Shown: piece by piece, positions 33,873 through 41,973 of the stretch | How the letters are laid out: every line of letters begins with the position of its first letter | Position numbering within the stretch: the first letter of the stretch is position 1 | NCBI RefSeq assembly: GCF_900109115.1 | Contig: NZ_FNYV01000001.1 | Span: 310,001 to 374,000 of the forward strand | From: Micromonospora phaseoli | GTDB lineage: Bacteria > Actinomycetota > Actinomycetes > Mycobacteriales > Micromonosporaceae | Length of the DNA: 64,000 bases | Reading direction: 5' to 3' | Position numbers and translations under genes: made by a program | The notes under the pieces: generated by a model | Databases searched by the model: none | What the model saw: only the letters and a program-made list of their open reading frames with translations | What the model was told of the DNA's origin: nothing

Positions 33873-33951
33873 CGAGATCGGGCTCGATCATTTATCGAGT
33901 GGCATCCCGCAGGCTTGATGACCACTCGATCCGGGATCGAGCGTGATCTCG
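33873..33951. repeat. Long nested inverted repeat with 30-nt arms between recX and rny
   Basis: Arms 33873-33902 and 33922-33951 pair at 24 of 30 positions around a 19-nt loop; the outer 7 and the inner 9 positions (ATCGAGTGG/CCACTCGAT) are perfect. Each arm also folds on itself, CTCGAT/ATCGAG on the left and CTCGATCC/GGATCGAG on the right. There is no T-tract. It may be a recX terminator, a protein-binding array, or a cruciform-forming element. Confidence 0.7.
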
Positions 33952-34457
33952 GCAGCGCTTACGCTCGGCGGTCGTCGGCCCGGCCGGGTTGGCCGGGTGA
34001 CGGGTGGCGGGGTGGGGGGTGACCAGCCAGGATGAGTGGCCACCGGGCTGGTTGTTCGTCTTTTTTGCCCACTCAAGTCCGAGTGTTCATAGACGGAGAG
34101 TGATTATGCAACTTCTCTCCGTCCGGGTGGTTTGATCATGAGTTCTTGACCGGAGGCCGGTTGAGACCTAGCCTCGCCATAAAGGCTCACATTGCCCGAC
34201 CAAGCGCAGGCTAAGCGCACAACATAGATCCCGTAACAGAACAGCATCACTTTGGCCGGCACCTCGGCCGCGTACGCCAGCTCCGGACAGGCCGGTCCGG
34301 TGCTCGCGTGACACTGCACCCGGCCCGCCGACGTCCCCTGGGGCACCGTCGGCGGAGGAAGCCACCCCACGGCCAGGCGCTCCGGTCGGGCGTCCAGAGC
34401 CGCAGGAGTCTGCCCACCGGCAGCTGCTGCGGCGCGACGGTTCAGGGGAGGCGCGCC
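33952..34457. other. Intergenic stretch before rny, no credible gene
   Basis: The segment is moderately AT-rich around 34030-34250. It contains a T-run (34062-34067) and a hairpin GACGGAGAG/CTCTCCGTC (34092-34100 and 34115-34123) with a 14-nt loop. ORFs on either strand have poor codon use, and none is called. The promoter of the rny transcript must lie here, but I cannot place it. A structured RNA is possible. Confidence 0.5.
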
Positions 34458-34496
34458 ATGGCGAGGCGAAACAGGTCCACCGGAGTCCCGGCATGA
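34458..34496 (+). CDS. 12-codon micro-ORF, first of two leading into rny
   Basis: ATG 34458 has a good ribosome site (GGGGAGG at 34445-34451, 6-nt spacing) and encodes MARRNRSTGVPA. Its TGA overlaps the ATG of the next micro-ORF as ATGA (34493-34496). The peptide resembles nothing known. The arrangement suggests a ribosome-entry leader. Confidence 0.45.
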   Translation: MARRNRSTGVPA

Positions 34497-34579
34497 GCCG
34501 GCAGCCGGCTGCCGGCGCAGCGGAGTCGCGGACCAGTGACGACGGTGAGCAGGATCCGGCGGCTGGAGCGGCGGCATGA
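34493..34579 (+). CDS. 28-codon micro-ORF coupled to rny
   Basis: It starts inside the stop of the 12-codon ORF and stops inside the rny start (ATGA at 34576-34579), so three reading frames are chained. The 28-residue product is hydrophilic (Ala, Gly, Glu, Asp rich; TSDDGEQDPAAG near the end) and has no recognisable domain. rny has no strong ribosome site of its own beyond GGAGCGGCGG, so coupling is plausible. Confidence 0.45.
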   Translation: MSRQPAAGAAESRTSDDGEQDPAAGAAA

Positions 34580-36342
34580 GCGCCTTCGACGTCGTGCTCC
34601 TCGCGTCCGTGCTGGTGCTGACCCTGGTGGTGCTCGGTGCGCTCTTCCTCGGGCTTCGGGTGCTGCGCGGGTTGCAGGCGCGCCCGGCACCGGAGGACCC
34701 GGCGTACGTCGCCGAGAAGGACCGTCAGGAGCAGTCCCTGGCCGCACTGCGTACCGCCGCGGACGAGGTCAACAGCACCATCGACGTGGCGAAGTCGGCC
34801 GCCGCGGCGGCCCGAACGGAGGCGGCGGCCGCCAAGGCGGAGGCGAAGGCGGCCCGAGCAGAGGCACGCCGAGTGCTCGACGACGCCCGCGCCGAGGCGG
34901 ACACGGTGCTCGAACGGGCGCACAAGCAGGCCGAAGCGGACGCCGAGCAGTTGCGCACCACGGCCCGGCGCAGCGGTGAGCGGGAGGTGGCGGTACTCGC
35001 CGCGACCACCCGCGAGCAGGCAGTCGAGGTGGAGCGCCGGGCCACCCGGATGGATGAGCGGGAGCGACTGCACACCGAGGAGGTGGAGCGGCTCGCCGAG
35101 CGGGAACGCCAGTTGACCGCGGCGAGTGCCGCCCTGGCCGCCCGCGAGGCGGCGCTCACCGCCCGCGAGGAGGAGCTGACCGAGTCGGAGAACCAGCGGC
35201 GGCGCGAGTTGGAGCGGGTCGCCGGGCTGACCGCCGACGCCGCGCGGGCCGAGCTGATCGAGGTGATCGAGACCCAGGCCAAGCGGGAGGCCGCCCTGCT
35301 GGTACGAGACATCGAGTCCGACGCCCGGTCCACGGCCGAGCAGCGGGCCCGGCACATCGTGGTCGACGCCATCCAGCGGGTGGCCAGTGAGCAGACGGCC
35401 GAGAGCGTGGTGAGCGTGCTGCACCTGCCGGGCGACGAGATGAAGGGGCGGATCATCGGTCGTGAGGGCCGCAACATCCGGGCCTTCGAGTCCGTCACCG
35501 GCGTCAACCTGATCATCGACGACACTCCCGAGGCGGTGCTGCTGTCCTGCTTCGACCCGGTACGCCGGGAGGTCGGCCGGCTGACGCTGGAGAAGCTGGT
35601 GCTGGACGGCCGGATCCATCCGCACCGGATCGAGGAGGTGCACGAGCTGGCCCGGCAGGAGGTGGATCAGCTGTGCCAGCGGGCCGCCGAGGATGCCCTG
35701 GTCACGGTCGGCATCACCGAGATCCACCCGGAGCTGGTCACGCTGCTGGGTCGGCTGCGCTACCGCACGTCGTACGGGCAGAACGTGCTCAAGCACCTGG
35801 TGGAGACCGCTCACATCGCCGGCATCATGGCCGCCGAGCTGCGCCTGGACGTGCCGCTGATCAAACGATCGGCGTTCCTGCACGACATCGGCAAGGCGCT
35901 CACCCACGAGGTCGAGGGCAGCCACGCGATCATCGGCGCTGATGTGGCTCGCAAGTACGGCGAGAGTGAGGACGTGGTGCACGCCATCGAGGCGCACCAC
36001 AACGAGGTGCCGCCGCAGACCGTCGAGGCGGTGCTCACCCAGGCCTCCGACGCCTGCTCCGGTGGCCGGCCGGGGGCGCGGCGGGAGAGCCTGGAGGCGT
36101 ACGTCAAGCGGCTGGAACGGATCGAGGAGATCGCAGCCGGCAAGCTCGGCGTCGAGAAGGTCTTCGCCATGCAGGCGGGCCGGGAGATCCGGGTGATGGT
36201 CAAGCCCGACGACGTCGACGACATCGGCGCGGCGGTGCTGGCCCGGGACGTGGCGAAGCAGATCGAGGAGGAGCTGACCTATCCCGGCCAGATCCGAGTG
36301 ACGGTGGTACGCGAGTCCCGCGTCACCGAGATCGCCCGCTGA
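34576..36342 (+). CDS. rny: Ribonuclease Y
   Basis: A 588-residue membrane-anchored endoribonuclease. It has one N-terminal membrane helix (VVLLASVLVLTLVVLGALF, about 5-25), a long Ala/Glu/Arg coiled coil (about 45-250), a KH domain around GREGRNIRAFES (from 295), an HD domain with HDIGK near 436 and the RNase Y C-terminal region. It starts decay of many mRNAs at the membrane. It is unusual in that RNase E/G is the more common lead nuclease in actinobacteria, although Micromonospora-type genomes do carry rny. Translation may be coupled to two upstream micro-ORFs. Confidence 0.93.
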   Translation: MSAFDVVLLASVLVLTLVVLGALFLGLRVLRGLQARPAPEDPAYVAEKDRQEQSLAALRTAADEVNSTIDVAKSAAAAARTEAAAAKAEAKAARAEARRVLDDARAEADTVLERAHKQAEADAEQLRTTARRSGEREVAVLAATTREQAVEVERRATRMDERERLHTEEVERLAERERQLTAASAALAAREAALTAREEELTESENQRRRELERVAGLTADAARAELIEVIETQAKREAALLVRDIESDARSTAEQRARHIVVDAIQRVASEQTAESVVSVLHLPGDEMKGRIIGREGRNIRAFESVTGVNLIIDDTPEAVLLSCFDPVRREVGRLTLEKLVLDGRIHPHRIEEVHELARQEVDQLCQRAAEDALVTVGITEIHPELVTLLGRLRYRTSYGQNVLKHLVETAHIAGIMAAELRLDVPLIKRSAFLHDIGKALTHEVEGSHAIIGADVARKYGESEDVVHAIEAHHNEVPPQTVEAVLTQASDACSGGRPGARRESLEAYVKRLERIEEIAAGKLGVEKVFAMQAGREIRVMVKPDDVDDIGAAVLARDVAKQIEEELTYPGQIRVTVVRESRVTEIAR

Positions 36343-36351
36343 GATGTAAGG

Positions 36352-36401
36352 AAGGGCCCCTTATTAACGCCTCGTGCATAGCAAGGGCCCCCTATTAACG
36401 C
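36352..36401. repeat. Two copies of a 19-bp intergenic repeat
   Basis: AAGGGCCCCTTATTAACGC (36352-36370) and AAGGGCCCCCTATTAACGC (36383-36401) differ at one base and start 31 bp apart. From memory, this type of AGGAAGGGCCCC...TTAACGC element is frequent between genes in Micromonospora and Salinispora. Its function is unknown. Confidence 0.8.
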
Positions 36402-36448
36402 ACGCTCAAAGCGAGCGCCGCGCTTGCGGCGAGCGCCAGGGAGTACGC

Positions 36449-36484
36449 GATGCGGCGCCGGCCAATTCTGGCCGGCGCCGCATC
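36449..36484. terminator. Strong bidirectional hairpin between rny and gluD
   Basis: A perfect 16-bp stem GATGCGGCGCCGGCCA / TGGCCGGCGCCGCATC with loop ATTC, between two convergent genes. It has the stem and tetraloop of a classic actinobacterial terminator without a T-tract. Confidence 0.88.
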
Positions 36485-36503
36485 ATGCTGCGGGTACCCC
36501 CGC

Positions 36504-37400
36504 TCAGCCTTGCGGCTCGACCGCCGTGCCGTCGCCGCCCGGGGTGGCGCCAGCGGTGGCGGCCGGTCCGGTCTGTCTCGGTATCCGGAAGGCCCGGACG
36601 CGGCTGCGTTGGTCCAGCCAGCCGGCGAACCAGGTGAGCAGGGAATTGATGACGATGTAGATGACCGCGATCACCATGGCGGCAGCGATGATGTTGCCGT
36701 AGTTGGCGGAGAGGTCGTTGACACCGCGCTGGAGCAGCTCGGGGTAGGCCACGATGTAGCCGAGCGCGGTGTCCTTGAGCAGCACCACCAGCTGACTGAC
36801 GATGATCGGCAGCATGGCGCGGGCGGCCTGCGGGAGCAGGATTATGCGCATCACCTGGTTCTTGCGCATGCCGATCGCGTAGGCCGCCTCGGACTGGCCG
36901 CTGGGTATGGACCGGATGCCGGCCCGGAACGCCTCGGCCAGCACCGACCCGTTGTAGAGGGTCAGGCCGATCACCACGGCCCAGAAGGCGGTGACCGGGC
37001 CCTGGATGAGGAACGGCACGCCGTAGAAGATGAAGAAGATCATGAGCAGCAGCGGTACGGCCCGGAAGAACTCCACCACCGCGCCGGCCGGCACGCTGAT
37101 CCACCAGTGGTCGGAGAGCCGGCCGAAGGAGAAGACGATGCCGAAGGCCAGCGACAGCACCATGCCGACGCCGGCCGCCTTGAGGGTCGCCCAGAGGCCC
37201 GGCAGGATGAACTGGGTCCAGGTGGCCGACCGGGTGAACGGCTCCCACAGTCGGGGCTCCCACTGGTTCGCCTGGTCGAACTTGGTGTAGATCCAGTAGA
37301 GCAGTCCGAGCAGCGCGATGCCGAAGATCACGCTGAGCACCGCGTTGCGGGCTCGGGCCCGTGGCCCCGGGTGGTCGTAGAGGATGCTGCCGGTGCTCAT
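36504..37400 (-). CDS. gluD: Glutamate ABC transporter permease GluD
   Basis: A 298-residue inner-membrane permease of the polar amino acid type with five or six hydrophobic helices. The EAA loop reads EAAYAIGMRKNQVMRIILLPQA (about 195-216, landmark only). The order after gluA, gluB and gluC matches the gluABCD operon of Corynebacterium, where GluC and GluD form the membrane channel for glutamate uptake. The start overlaps the gluC stop by one base (TGATG). The C-terminal 25 residues are a Pro/Gly tail. Confidence 0.9.
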   Translation of the reverse strand: MSTGSILYDHPGPRARARNAVLSVIFGIALLGLLYWIYTKFDQANQWEPRLWEPFTRSATWTQFILPGLWATLKAAGVGMVLSLAFGIVFSFGRLSDHWWISVPAGAVVEFFRAVPLLLMIFFIFYGVPFLIQGPVTAFWAVVIGLTLYNGSVLAEAFRAGIRSIPSGQSEAAYAIGMRKNQVMRIILLPQAARAMLPIIVSQLVVLLKDTALGYIVAYPELLQRGVNDLSANYGNIIAAAMVIAVIYIVINSLLTWFAGWLDQRSRVRAFRIPRQTGPAATAGATPGGDGTAVEPQG

Positions 37401-38074
37401 CAGCGCTTCACCGCCAGACGGTTGGCCAGCCAGCCGAAGAAGTAGCCGGTGGGGATGAGGAGTGCGGCGAAGGTGCCGGCGAAGACCAGGAAGATCGGGA
37501 TGACCGCGTCACCGTTGCTGTTGATCAGGTCCTTCATGATGTTGGAGGACTCCAGCAGGCCGATCGTCCCGACGATGGTGGCGTTCTTGCAGAGCGCGAT
37601 CAGGATGCTGCCGAACGGCGCGATCACCGAGCGCGCGGCCTGCGGCAGCACCACGATCCGTAGGGTCTGCGCGAAGGACAGCCCGATCGCCCGGGCCGCC
37701 TCGGCCTGCCCGGCCGGCACCGTGTTGATGCCGGAACGCACCGCCTCGCAGACGAATGCGGAGGTGTACGTCGACAGGCCGATCACACCGAGCCAGTAGC
37801 GGTTGAGGTCGAGTTCCTGCGACAGGCTCAGCCCGAGGGTGACGTACAGGCCGAAGTAGCAGAAGAAGACGACCAGGGTGAGCGGGGTGTTGCGGAAGAT
37901 GTTGACCCAGGCCGCGCCGAAGCCGCGCAGTACGGGTACGGGGGAGACCCGCATCGCGGCCAGCAGCACGCCGATCACCAGCGCGATGACCGCGGACGCG
38001 CCGGTCAGCTTGAGGATCCAGAGGAAGCCCGACACGTACGCGTCGAAGTTCGTCGGATCAGCGAATACGTGCAT
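37400..38074 (-). CDS. gluC: Glutamate ABC transporter permease GluC
   Basis: A 224-residue permease with five hydrophobic helices and the EAA motif EAARAIGLSFAQTLRIVVLP (about 135-155, landmark). NTPLTLVVFFCYFGLY and the amino-acid permease pattern identify the His/Glu/Gln family. It pairs with GluD. It starts at ATG 38074, 81 bp after the gluB stop, with a strong stem-loop in between that probably lowers permease expression relative to the binding protein. Confidence 0.9.
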   Translation of the reverse strand: MHVFADPTNFDAYVSGFLWILKLTGASAVIALVIGVLLAAMRVSPVPVLRGFGAAWVNIFRNTPLTLVVFFCYFGLYVTLGLSLSQELDLNRYWLGVIGLSTYTSAFVCEAVRSGINTVPAGQAEAARAIGLSFAQTLRIVVLPQAARSVIAPFGSILIALCKNATIVGTIGLLESSNIMKDLINSNGDAVIPIFLVFAGTFAALLIPTGYFFGWLANRLAVKR

Positions 38075-38116
38075 GCTTCGGCTCCCGGGGCACGTAATGG
38101 CGGTCGGCGACAGGCC

Positions 38117-38147
38117 GGAGCCGGCACCCCGACGGGATGCCGGCTCC
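38117..38147 (-). promoter_or_regulatory. Stem-loop between gluB and gluC
   Basis: GGAGCCGGCA/TGCCGGCTCC, a perfect 10-bp stem (38117-38126 and 38138-38147) with an inner CCC/GGG extension. It lies 9 nt after the gluB stop codon in the transcript. Such loops partially stop transcription or protect the upstream mRNA, which would raise binding-protein yield. Confidence 0.65.
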
Positions 38148-38155
38148 GTTACCGG

Positions 38156-39022
38156 TCAGACAGCGCCGCAGTGGGTCAGCTTGGTGGTGTCCAGCTCGGG
38201 CGCGGGGGTGCCGCTCTTGCCCAGGGTGGCGTCCCAGGCGGCCTTGTAGCTGCCGTCCTCGGCGGCGGCCTTGAGGATCTCGTTGACCTTCTCGCAGCCG
38301 GCGGTGTCGTCCTTCTTCAGGCCGATGCCGTACGGCTCGTCGGAGAAGGTGCTGCCGACGACCTTGAACTTGCCGGCGTACTGGTCCTGCGCGGCGTAGC
38401 CGGCGAGGATGATGTCGTCGGTGGTCACCGCGTCGACCTGGCCGCCCTCGAGCAGCGGCAGGCACTTGGAGTACGCGTCGAACTGCTCCAGCTGAGCGTC
38501 CGGGTAGTTCTCGGTGATCCGCTTGGCCGGGGTCGAGCCGGTCACCGAGCAGACCGTCTTGCCCGCCAGCTGGTCCGGGCCGGTGAGCGTCGAGTCCGAC
38601 TTGACCAGCAGGTCCTGGCCGGCGATGTAGTACGGGCCAGCGAAGTTGACCTTCTGCTTACGCTCGTCGTTGATGGTGTAGGTGGCGACCACGAGGTCGA
38701 CCGTGCCCTGCTCGATGAAGGGCTCACGGTTGGCCGTCACGGTGGTCTTCCACTCGATGCCGCTCTCCTCGACACCGAGGCCCTTGGCGATGATCTTTCC
38801 GATCTCGACGTCGAAGCCCTCGTACTGGCTGCCGGTCTGCAGGCCCAGGCCCGGCTGGTCGGCCTTGACGCCGATGACCAGCTTCTTCTGGCTCTCGGCC
38901 TTGCTCACGATGCCACCGGCGCCCGTGCCGGAGCCGCCCTCGTCGCTGTCCCCGCCGCAGGCGGTCATCGCGACCGCGAGGCCGGCAACCGCGGCGACTG
39001 CCGCAATCCGCTTAATTCGCAT
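38156..39022 (-). CDS. gluB: Glutamate-binding lipoprotein GluB
   Basis: A 288-residue solute-binding lipoprotein. The signal peptide RIKRIAAVAAVAGLAVAMTA leads to a Cys in a lipobox (MTAC, about 19-22). It is followed by a Gly/Ser linker and the periplasmic binding fold of the polar amino acid class (LVIGVKADQPGLGLQ, VDLVVATYTINDERK). It delivers glutamate to GluCD. The start is ATG 39022, with GGAG about 9 nt upstream. The ATG at 39061 lacks support. The promoter is expected before gluA. Confidence 0.93.
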   Translation of the reverse strand: MRIKRIAAVAAVAGLAVAMTACGGDSDEGGSGTGAGGIVSKAESQKKLVIGVKADQPGLGLQTGSQYEGFDVEIGKIIAKGLGVEESGIEWKTTVTANREPFIEQGTVDLVVATYTINDERKQKVNFAGPYYIAGQDLLVKSDSTLTGPDQLAGKTVCSVTGSTPAKRITENYPDAQLEQFDAYSKCLPLLEGGQVDAVTTDDIILAGYAAQDQYAGKFKVVGSTFSDEPYGIGLKKDDTAGCEKVNEILKAAAEDGSYKAAWDATLGKSGTPAPELDTTKLTHCGAV

Positions 39023-39082
39023 ACTTGTTTCTCCTTCTTCGACTGGAGCCTGCCGGGTCACGGCCGCTCCGCTACCGGACGC

Positions 39083-39829
39083 CTAGTGGGTGAGGATTTT
39101 GGAGAGGAAGTCCTTGGCACGCTCGCTGCGCGGGTTCGCGAAGAACTCCGCCGGAGCGGCGTCCTCGACGAGCTTGCCGTCGGCCATGAAGATGACCCGG
39201 TTCGCCGCGTGCCGGGCGAAGCCCATCTCGTGGGTGACCACGACCATGGTCATGCCGTCGCGGGCCAACGAGGTCATCACGTCCAGCACCTCGCCGACCA
39301 TCTCAGGGTCCAGCGCGCTGGTGGGCTCGTCGAAGAGCATCGCCTTGGGCCGCATGGCCAGGGCGCGGGCGATCGCGGCGCGCTGCTGCTGGCCGCCGGA
39401 GAGCTGAGCCGGGAACTTGTCGGCCTGGTTGGCGATGCCGACCCGGTCGAGCAGGGCGAGGCCCCGCTCACGGGCCGCCGCCGGCTTCTCGCCGCGCACC
39501 TTGATCGGGCCGAGGGTGACGTTCTCCAGGATCGTCTTGTGCGCGAAGAGGTTGAACGACTGGAACACCATGCCGACCTCGCTGCGCAGCTTGGCCAGGG
39601 CCTTGCCCTCGGCCGGCAGTGTCTGGCCGTCGAAGGTGATGGTGCCGGAGTTGATCGGCTCCAGCCGGTTGATCGCGCGGCACAGGGTCGACTTGCCGGA
39701 ACCGGACGGGCCGATCACCACCACGACCTCGCCCCGACCCACCGACAGTGAGACGTCGTCCAGCACGTGCAGCGGACCGAACCACTTGTTGACCGAGTCC
39801 AGCACGATGAGCGGTTCGCCCGTCGTCAC
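39083..39829 (-). CDS. gluA: Glutamate ABC transporter ATP-binding protein GluA
   Basis: A 248-residue ABC ATPase with Walker [10 protein letters not shown] (40-48), Q-loop [13 protein letters not shown], signature LSGGQQQR and Walker B MLFDEP. It energises the GluBCD uptake system at the inner face of the membrane. The start is GTG 39829, fixed by GAGGGGG at 39834-39840 and by the family N-terminus ([17 protein letters not shown]). It is the first gene of the operon. Confidence 0.95.
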   Translation of the reverse strand: MTTGEPLIVLDSVNKWFGPLHVLDDVSLSVGRGEVVVVIGPSGSGKSTLCRAINRLEPINSGTITFDGQTLPAEGKALAKLRSEVGMVFQSFNLFAHKTILENVTLGPIKVRGEKPAAARERGLALLDRVGIANQADKFPAQLSGGQQQRAAIARALAMRPKAMLFDEPTSALDPEMVGEVLDVMTSLARDGMTMVVVTHEMGFARHAANRVIFMADGKLVEDAAPAEFFANPRSERAKDFLSKILTH

Positions 39830-40013
39830 GTCGCCCCCTCGTCGCTCTCGGGAGTCGGTTGACCCCCGGATAGCGGCCACTGTAGGCGGGGTGACGTGGC
39901 GGAACACAACCGAGATGGTCACGGAGCGGTAACACCGTCGTGGATCGGGCCCGGGAGTCCGAAAATGCTCGCTACGGGTGGCGCCCGAGTGGCGTGACGG
40001 AGATCATGAGGGG

Positions 40014-41033
40014 ATGGCCGAGCCCGTGCGGTTGACCCGGTACGCCCGCGGCGGCGGTTGCGCGTGCAAGATCCCGCCCGGCGAGCTGGAGGCGATGGTG
40101 GCCGGACTCGGCCCCGCCGCCGGCGCCGCCGACCTGCTGGTCGGCAGGGCCGGTGCCGCCGACCTGCTGGTCGGCCTGGAACATGGCGACGACGCCGCGG
40201 TGGTCCGGCTGGACGAGCACACCGGCGTGGTGACCACCGCGGACTTCTTCACCCCGGTGGTCGACGACGCCTACGACTGGGGGCGGATCGCCGCCACCAA
40301 CGCCCTGTCGGACGTGTACGCGATGGGTGGCAGCCCGCTGGTCGCGCTCAACCTGCTCTGCTGGCCGCGCGAGGTGCTGCCGCTGGAGTTGGCCCGGGAG
40401 GTGTTGCGCGGCGGTCGGGACGTGGCCGGTGACGCCGGTTGCCACCTGGCCGGCGGGCACAGCGTGGACGACGACGGCCCGAAGTACGGCCTGGCCGTCA
40501 CCGGGCTGGTCCGGCCGGCGGAGCTGATCACCCTGGACGCGGGGCGGGCCGGGCTGCCGCTGTCGTTGACCAAGCCGCTCGGGGTCGGCGTGCTCAACAC
40601 CCGGCACAAGACCACCGGCGAGAGCTTTCCCGAGGCGGTAGCCGCGATGACCACGCTGAATCGTGACGCGGCACGGGCGGCGGTGGCGGCGGGAGTGCGC
40701 TGTGGCACCGACGTGACCGGGTTCGGTCTGCTTGGTCACGCCTCGAAGCTGGCTCGGGCCAGCCGGTTGACCGTGGCGATCGACATCGCCCGGGTGCCGT
40801 ACCTGGCCGGCGCCCGGGAGGCGGTCCGCGACGGGTATGTCAGCGGCGGGTCCCGCCGCAACCTTGAGTGGGTGACGCCGTGGACCGACTTCGGCGCGGC
40901 CGGCGAGGCGGACCGGCTGCTGCTGGCCGACGCGCAGACCTCCGGTGGACTGCTGGTGGCCGGGGAGATCCCCGGTGCGCCGGTGATCGGTGAGCTGCTG
41001 CCCGAGGGAGAACATCGGCTCGTGTTGCGCTGA
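40014..41033 (+). CDS. selD: Selenide, water dikinase (selenophosphate synthetase)
   Basis: A 339-residue SelD (PurM-like fold) that makes selenophosphate from selenide and ATP for selenocysteine or selenouridine. The active-site loop reads GGGCACKIPPGEL, with Cys16 and Cys18 and the following Lys. The first Cys takes the place of selenocysteine found in some homologues. LEHGDDAAVVRL, TADFFTPVVDD and CGTDVTGFGLLGHA are family blocks. An in-frame 30-bp duplication adds AGAADLLVGR near residue 36-45. The start at ATG 40014 has GAGGGG directly adjacent, so a start at 40026 or 39978 cannot be ruled out. No selA, selB or selC is in this window. Confidence 0.93.
   Translation: MAEPVRLTRYARGGGCACKIPPGELEAMVAGLGPAAGAADLLVGRAGAADLLVGLEHGDDAAVVRLDEHTGVVTTADFFTPVVDDAYDWGRIAATNALSDVYAMGGSPLVALNLLCWPREVLPLELAREVLRGGRDVAGDAGCHLAGGHSVDDDGPKYGLAVTGLVRPAELITLDAGRAGLPLSLTKPLGVGVLNTRHKTTGESFPEAVAAMTTLNRDAARAAVAAGVRCGTDVTGFGLLGHASKLARASRLTVAIDIARVPYLAGAREAVRDGYVSGGSRRNLEWVTPWTDFGAAGEADRLLLADAQTSGGLLVAGEIPGAPVIGELLPEGEHRLVLR
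40119..40178. repeat. Tandem 30-bp duplication inside selD
   Basis: Two units (40119-40148 and 40149-40178) encode AGAADLLVGR and AGAADLLVGL. They share the 21-bp core with no change. Other SelD proteins have one copy of DLLVG before the ATP-binding Asp residues. Confidence 0.88.
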
Positions 41034-41129
41034 GTAACGCGCACCGTACCCGATAAACTGTCGTCTTCCCGCTACTCCGAGCGATGAGGCTCAGGGAAAT
41101 TCTGCCCAGAATGGTCACAGACCGGTAAC

Positions 41130-41149
41130 TTGCCCCTGCTTCGGGGCAA
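41130..41149 (+). terminator. Hairpin downstream of selD
   Basis: TTGCCCC/GGGGCAA with a 6-nt loop, 96 bp past the selD stop and 68 bp before the next gene. A selD terminator is the simple reading, but it is also positioned as a leader structure for the following gene. Confidence 0.5.
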
Positions 41150-41217
41150 ATGCCCCCCACCATCGTTTGTAAGGCCCGATCCGGAGGCCGGTGGGACGAG
41201 CACAGCGAGGAGGCGGC

Positions 41218-41697
41218 ATGACCGAGCTGTGGAACTGGAGAATCGACCGGGTACGACCGGTGGAGGTCTACCCGGCGCTGGCCGACGCGATCGGTCGGGT
41301 GGTGATGCCGCTGGCGGTGGCGGACCCGGCCCGGCTGCCGGCGTACGCGGTGGTCTGCGACGTGTGGCAGGCGCCGGGGGAGTTCGCCACGATCGTGGAC
41401 TGCTACGGCGTGCCCGACGGGTTGCCCGAGCTGCCCAGCGTCGCGGCGCTGGCCCGGCTGCTCGACCGCAACTGCCTGCTGCGTGACGACACGCTCGACG
41501 ACACCCGGCATCTGCTGGTCGCCCCCGACGGCAGCATCCGTCCGGTCCACTTCGACGTGCGGGAGACCGACGACGGCGAGGTGCTCAGCGAGCGACGGCT
41601 CTGTACCGAGGCGGATCCGCGCTGCCGGGGCTGGTCGCGCTGCCACCGCTCCCGGTGGGCGCCCGACTCGGTGAACCCGGCCCTCGCCGCGGCCTGA
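41218..41697 (+). CDS. Hypothetical cysteine-containing protein
   Basis: A 159-residue soluble protein I do not recognise. ATG 41218 is supported by GAGGAGG (41207-41213). It has alternating hydrophobic and charged stretches without a signal or membrane helix and six Cys residues, four of them near the C-terminus (LCTEADPRCRGWSRCHRS and beyond, about 130-147). A metal site is possible but not shown. The region before it holds only the hairpin. It stands between selD and the minus-strand DUF2277 gene. Confidence 0.65.
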   Translation: MTELWNWRIDRVRPVEVYPALADAIGRVVMPLAVADPARLPAYAVVCDVWQAPGEFATIVDCYGVPDGLPELPSVAALARLLDRNCLLRDDTLDDTRHLLVAPDGSIRPVHFDVRETDDGEVLSERRLCTEADPRCRGWSRCHRSRWAPDSVNPALAAA

Positions 41698-41702
41698 AGC
41701 GC

Positions 41703-41921
41703 CTACCCCTGGCGGGCGCCGCGGACCACCAGCTCGTCGAGCAGGGTGCGGGTGGCCGCGGCGACCGTGGCCACCGCGGCGTCGAACGCCTCGGCGTTGT
41801 GCGCCGCCGGCGCCCGGAACCCGGAGATCTTCCGGACGTACTGCAACGCCGCGGCCTGCACGTCCGCGTCGGTGACCTGCGGGGTGTACGGCTCACGCAG
41901 GGTCTTGATGCTCCGGCACAT
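41703..41921 (-). CDS. DUF2277 family protein
   Basis: A 72-residue protein of the DUF2277 family, recognised by the invariant opening [14 protein letters not shown] and the block [12 protein letters not shown]. Function is unknown. The start at ATG 41921 is fixed by this opening and by GAGGAGG just upstream on the minus strand. It is divergent from miaB across 52 bp. Confidence 0.88.
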   Translation of the reverse strand: MCRSIKTLREPYTPQVTDADVQAAALQYVRKISGFRAPAAHNAEAFDAAVATVAAATRTLLDELVVRGARQG

Positions 41922-41973
41922 GGCTCCTCCTCGTTCCGCCCGACCCGTCGGGTCCGGATACGCTGTGCACGTC

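Noticed and set aside
34104..34577. Minus-strand ORF in the recX-rny gap, with a 47-codon core from ATG 34247
   Set aside because: Codon use is atypical (TTA, TAT, CTT, CAA), there is no ribosome site, and it matches no family I know. I left it as noncoding. Conservation of the core in relatives would change this.
39830..40013. A tRNA-Sec gene next to selD
   Set aside because: The region has no acceptor/T-arm pattern and no terminal CCA. It looks like divergent promoters only.
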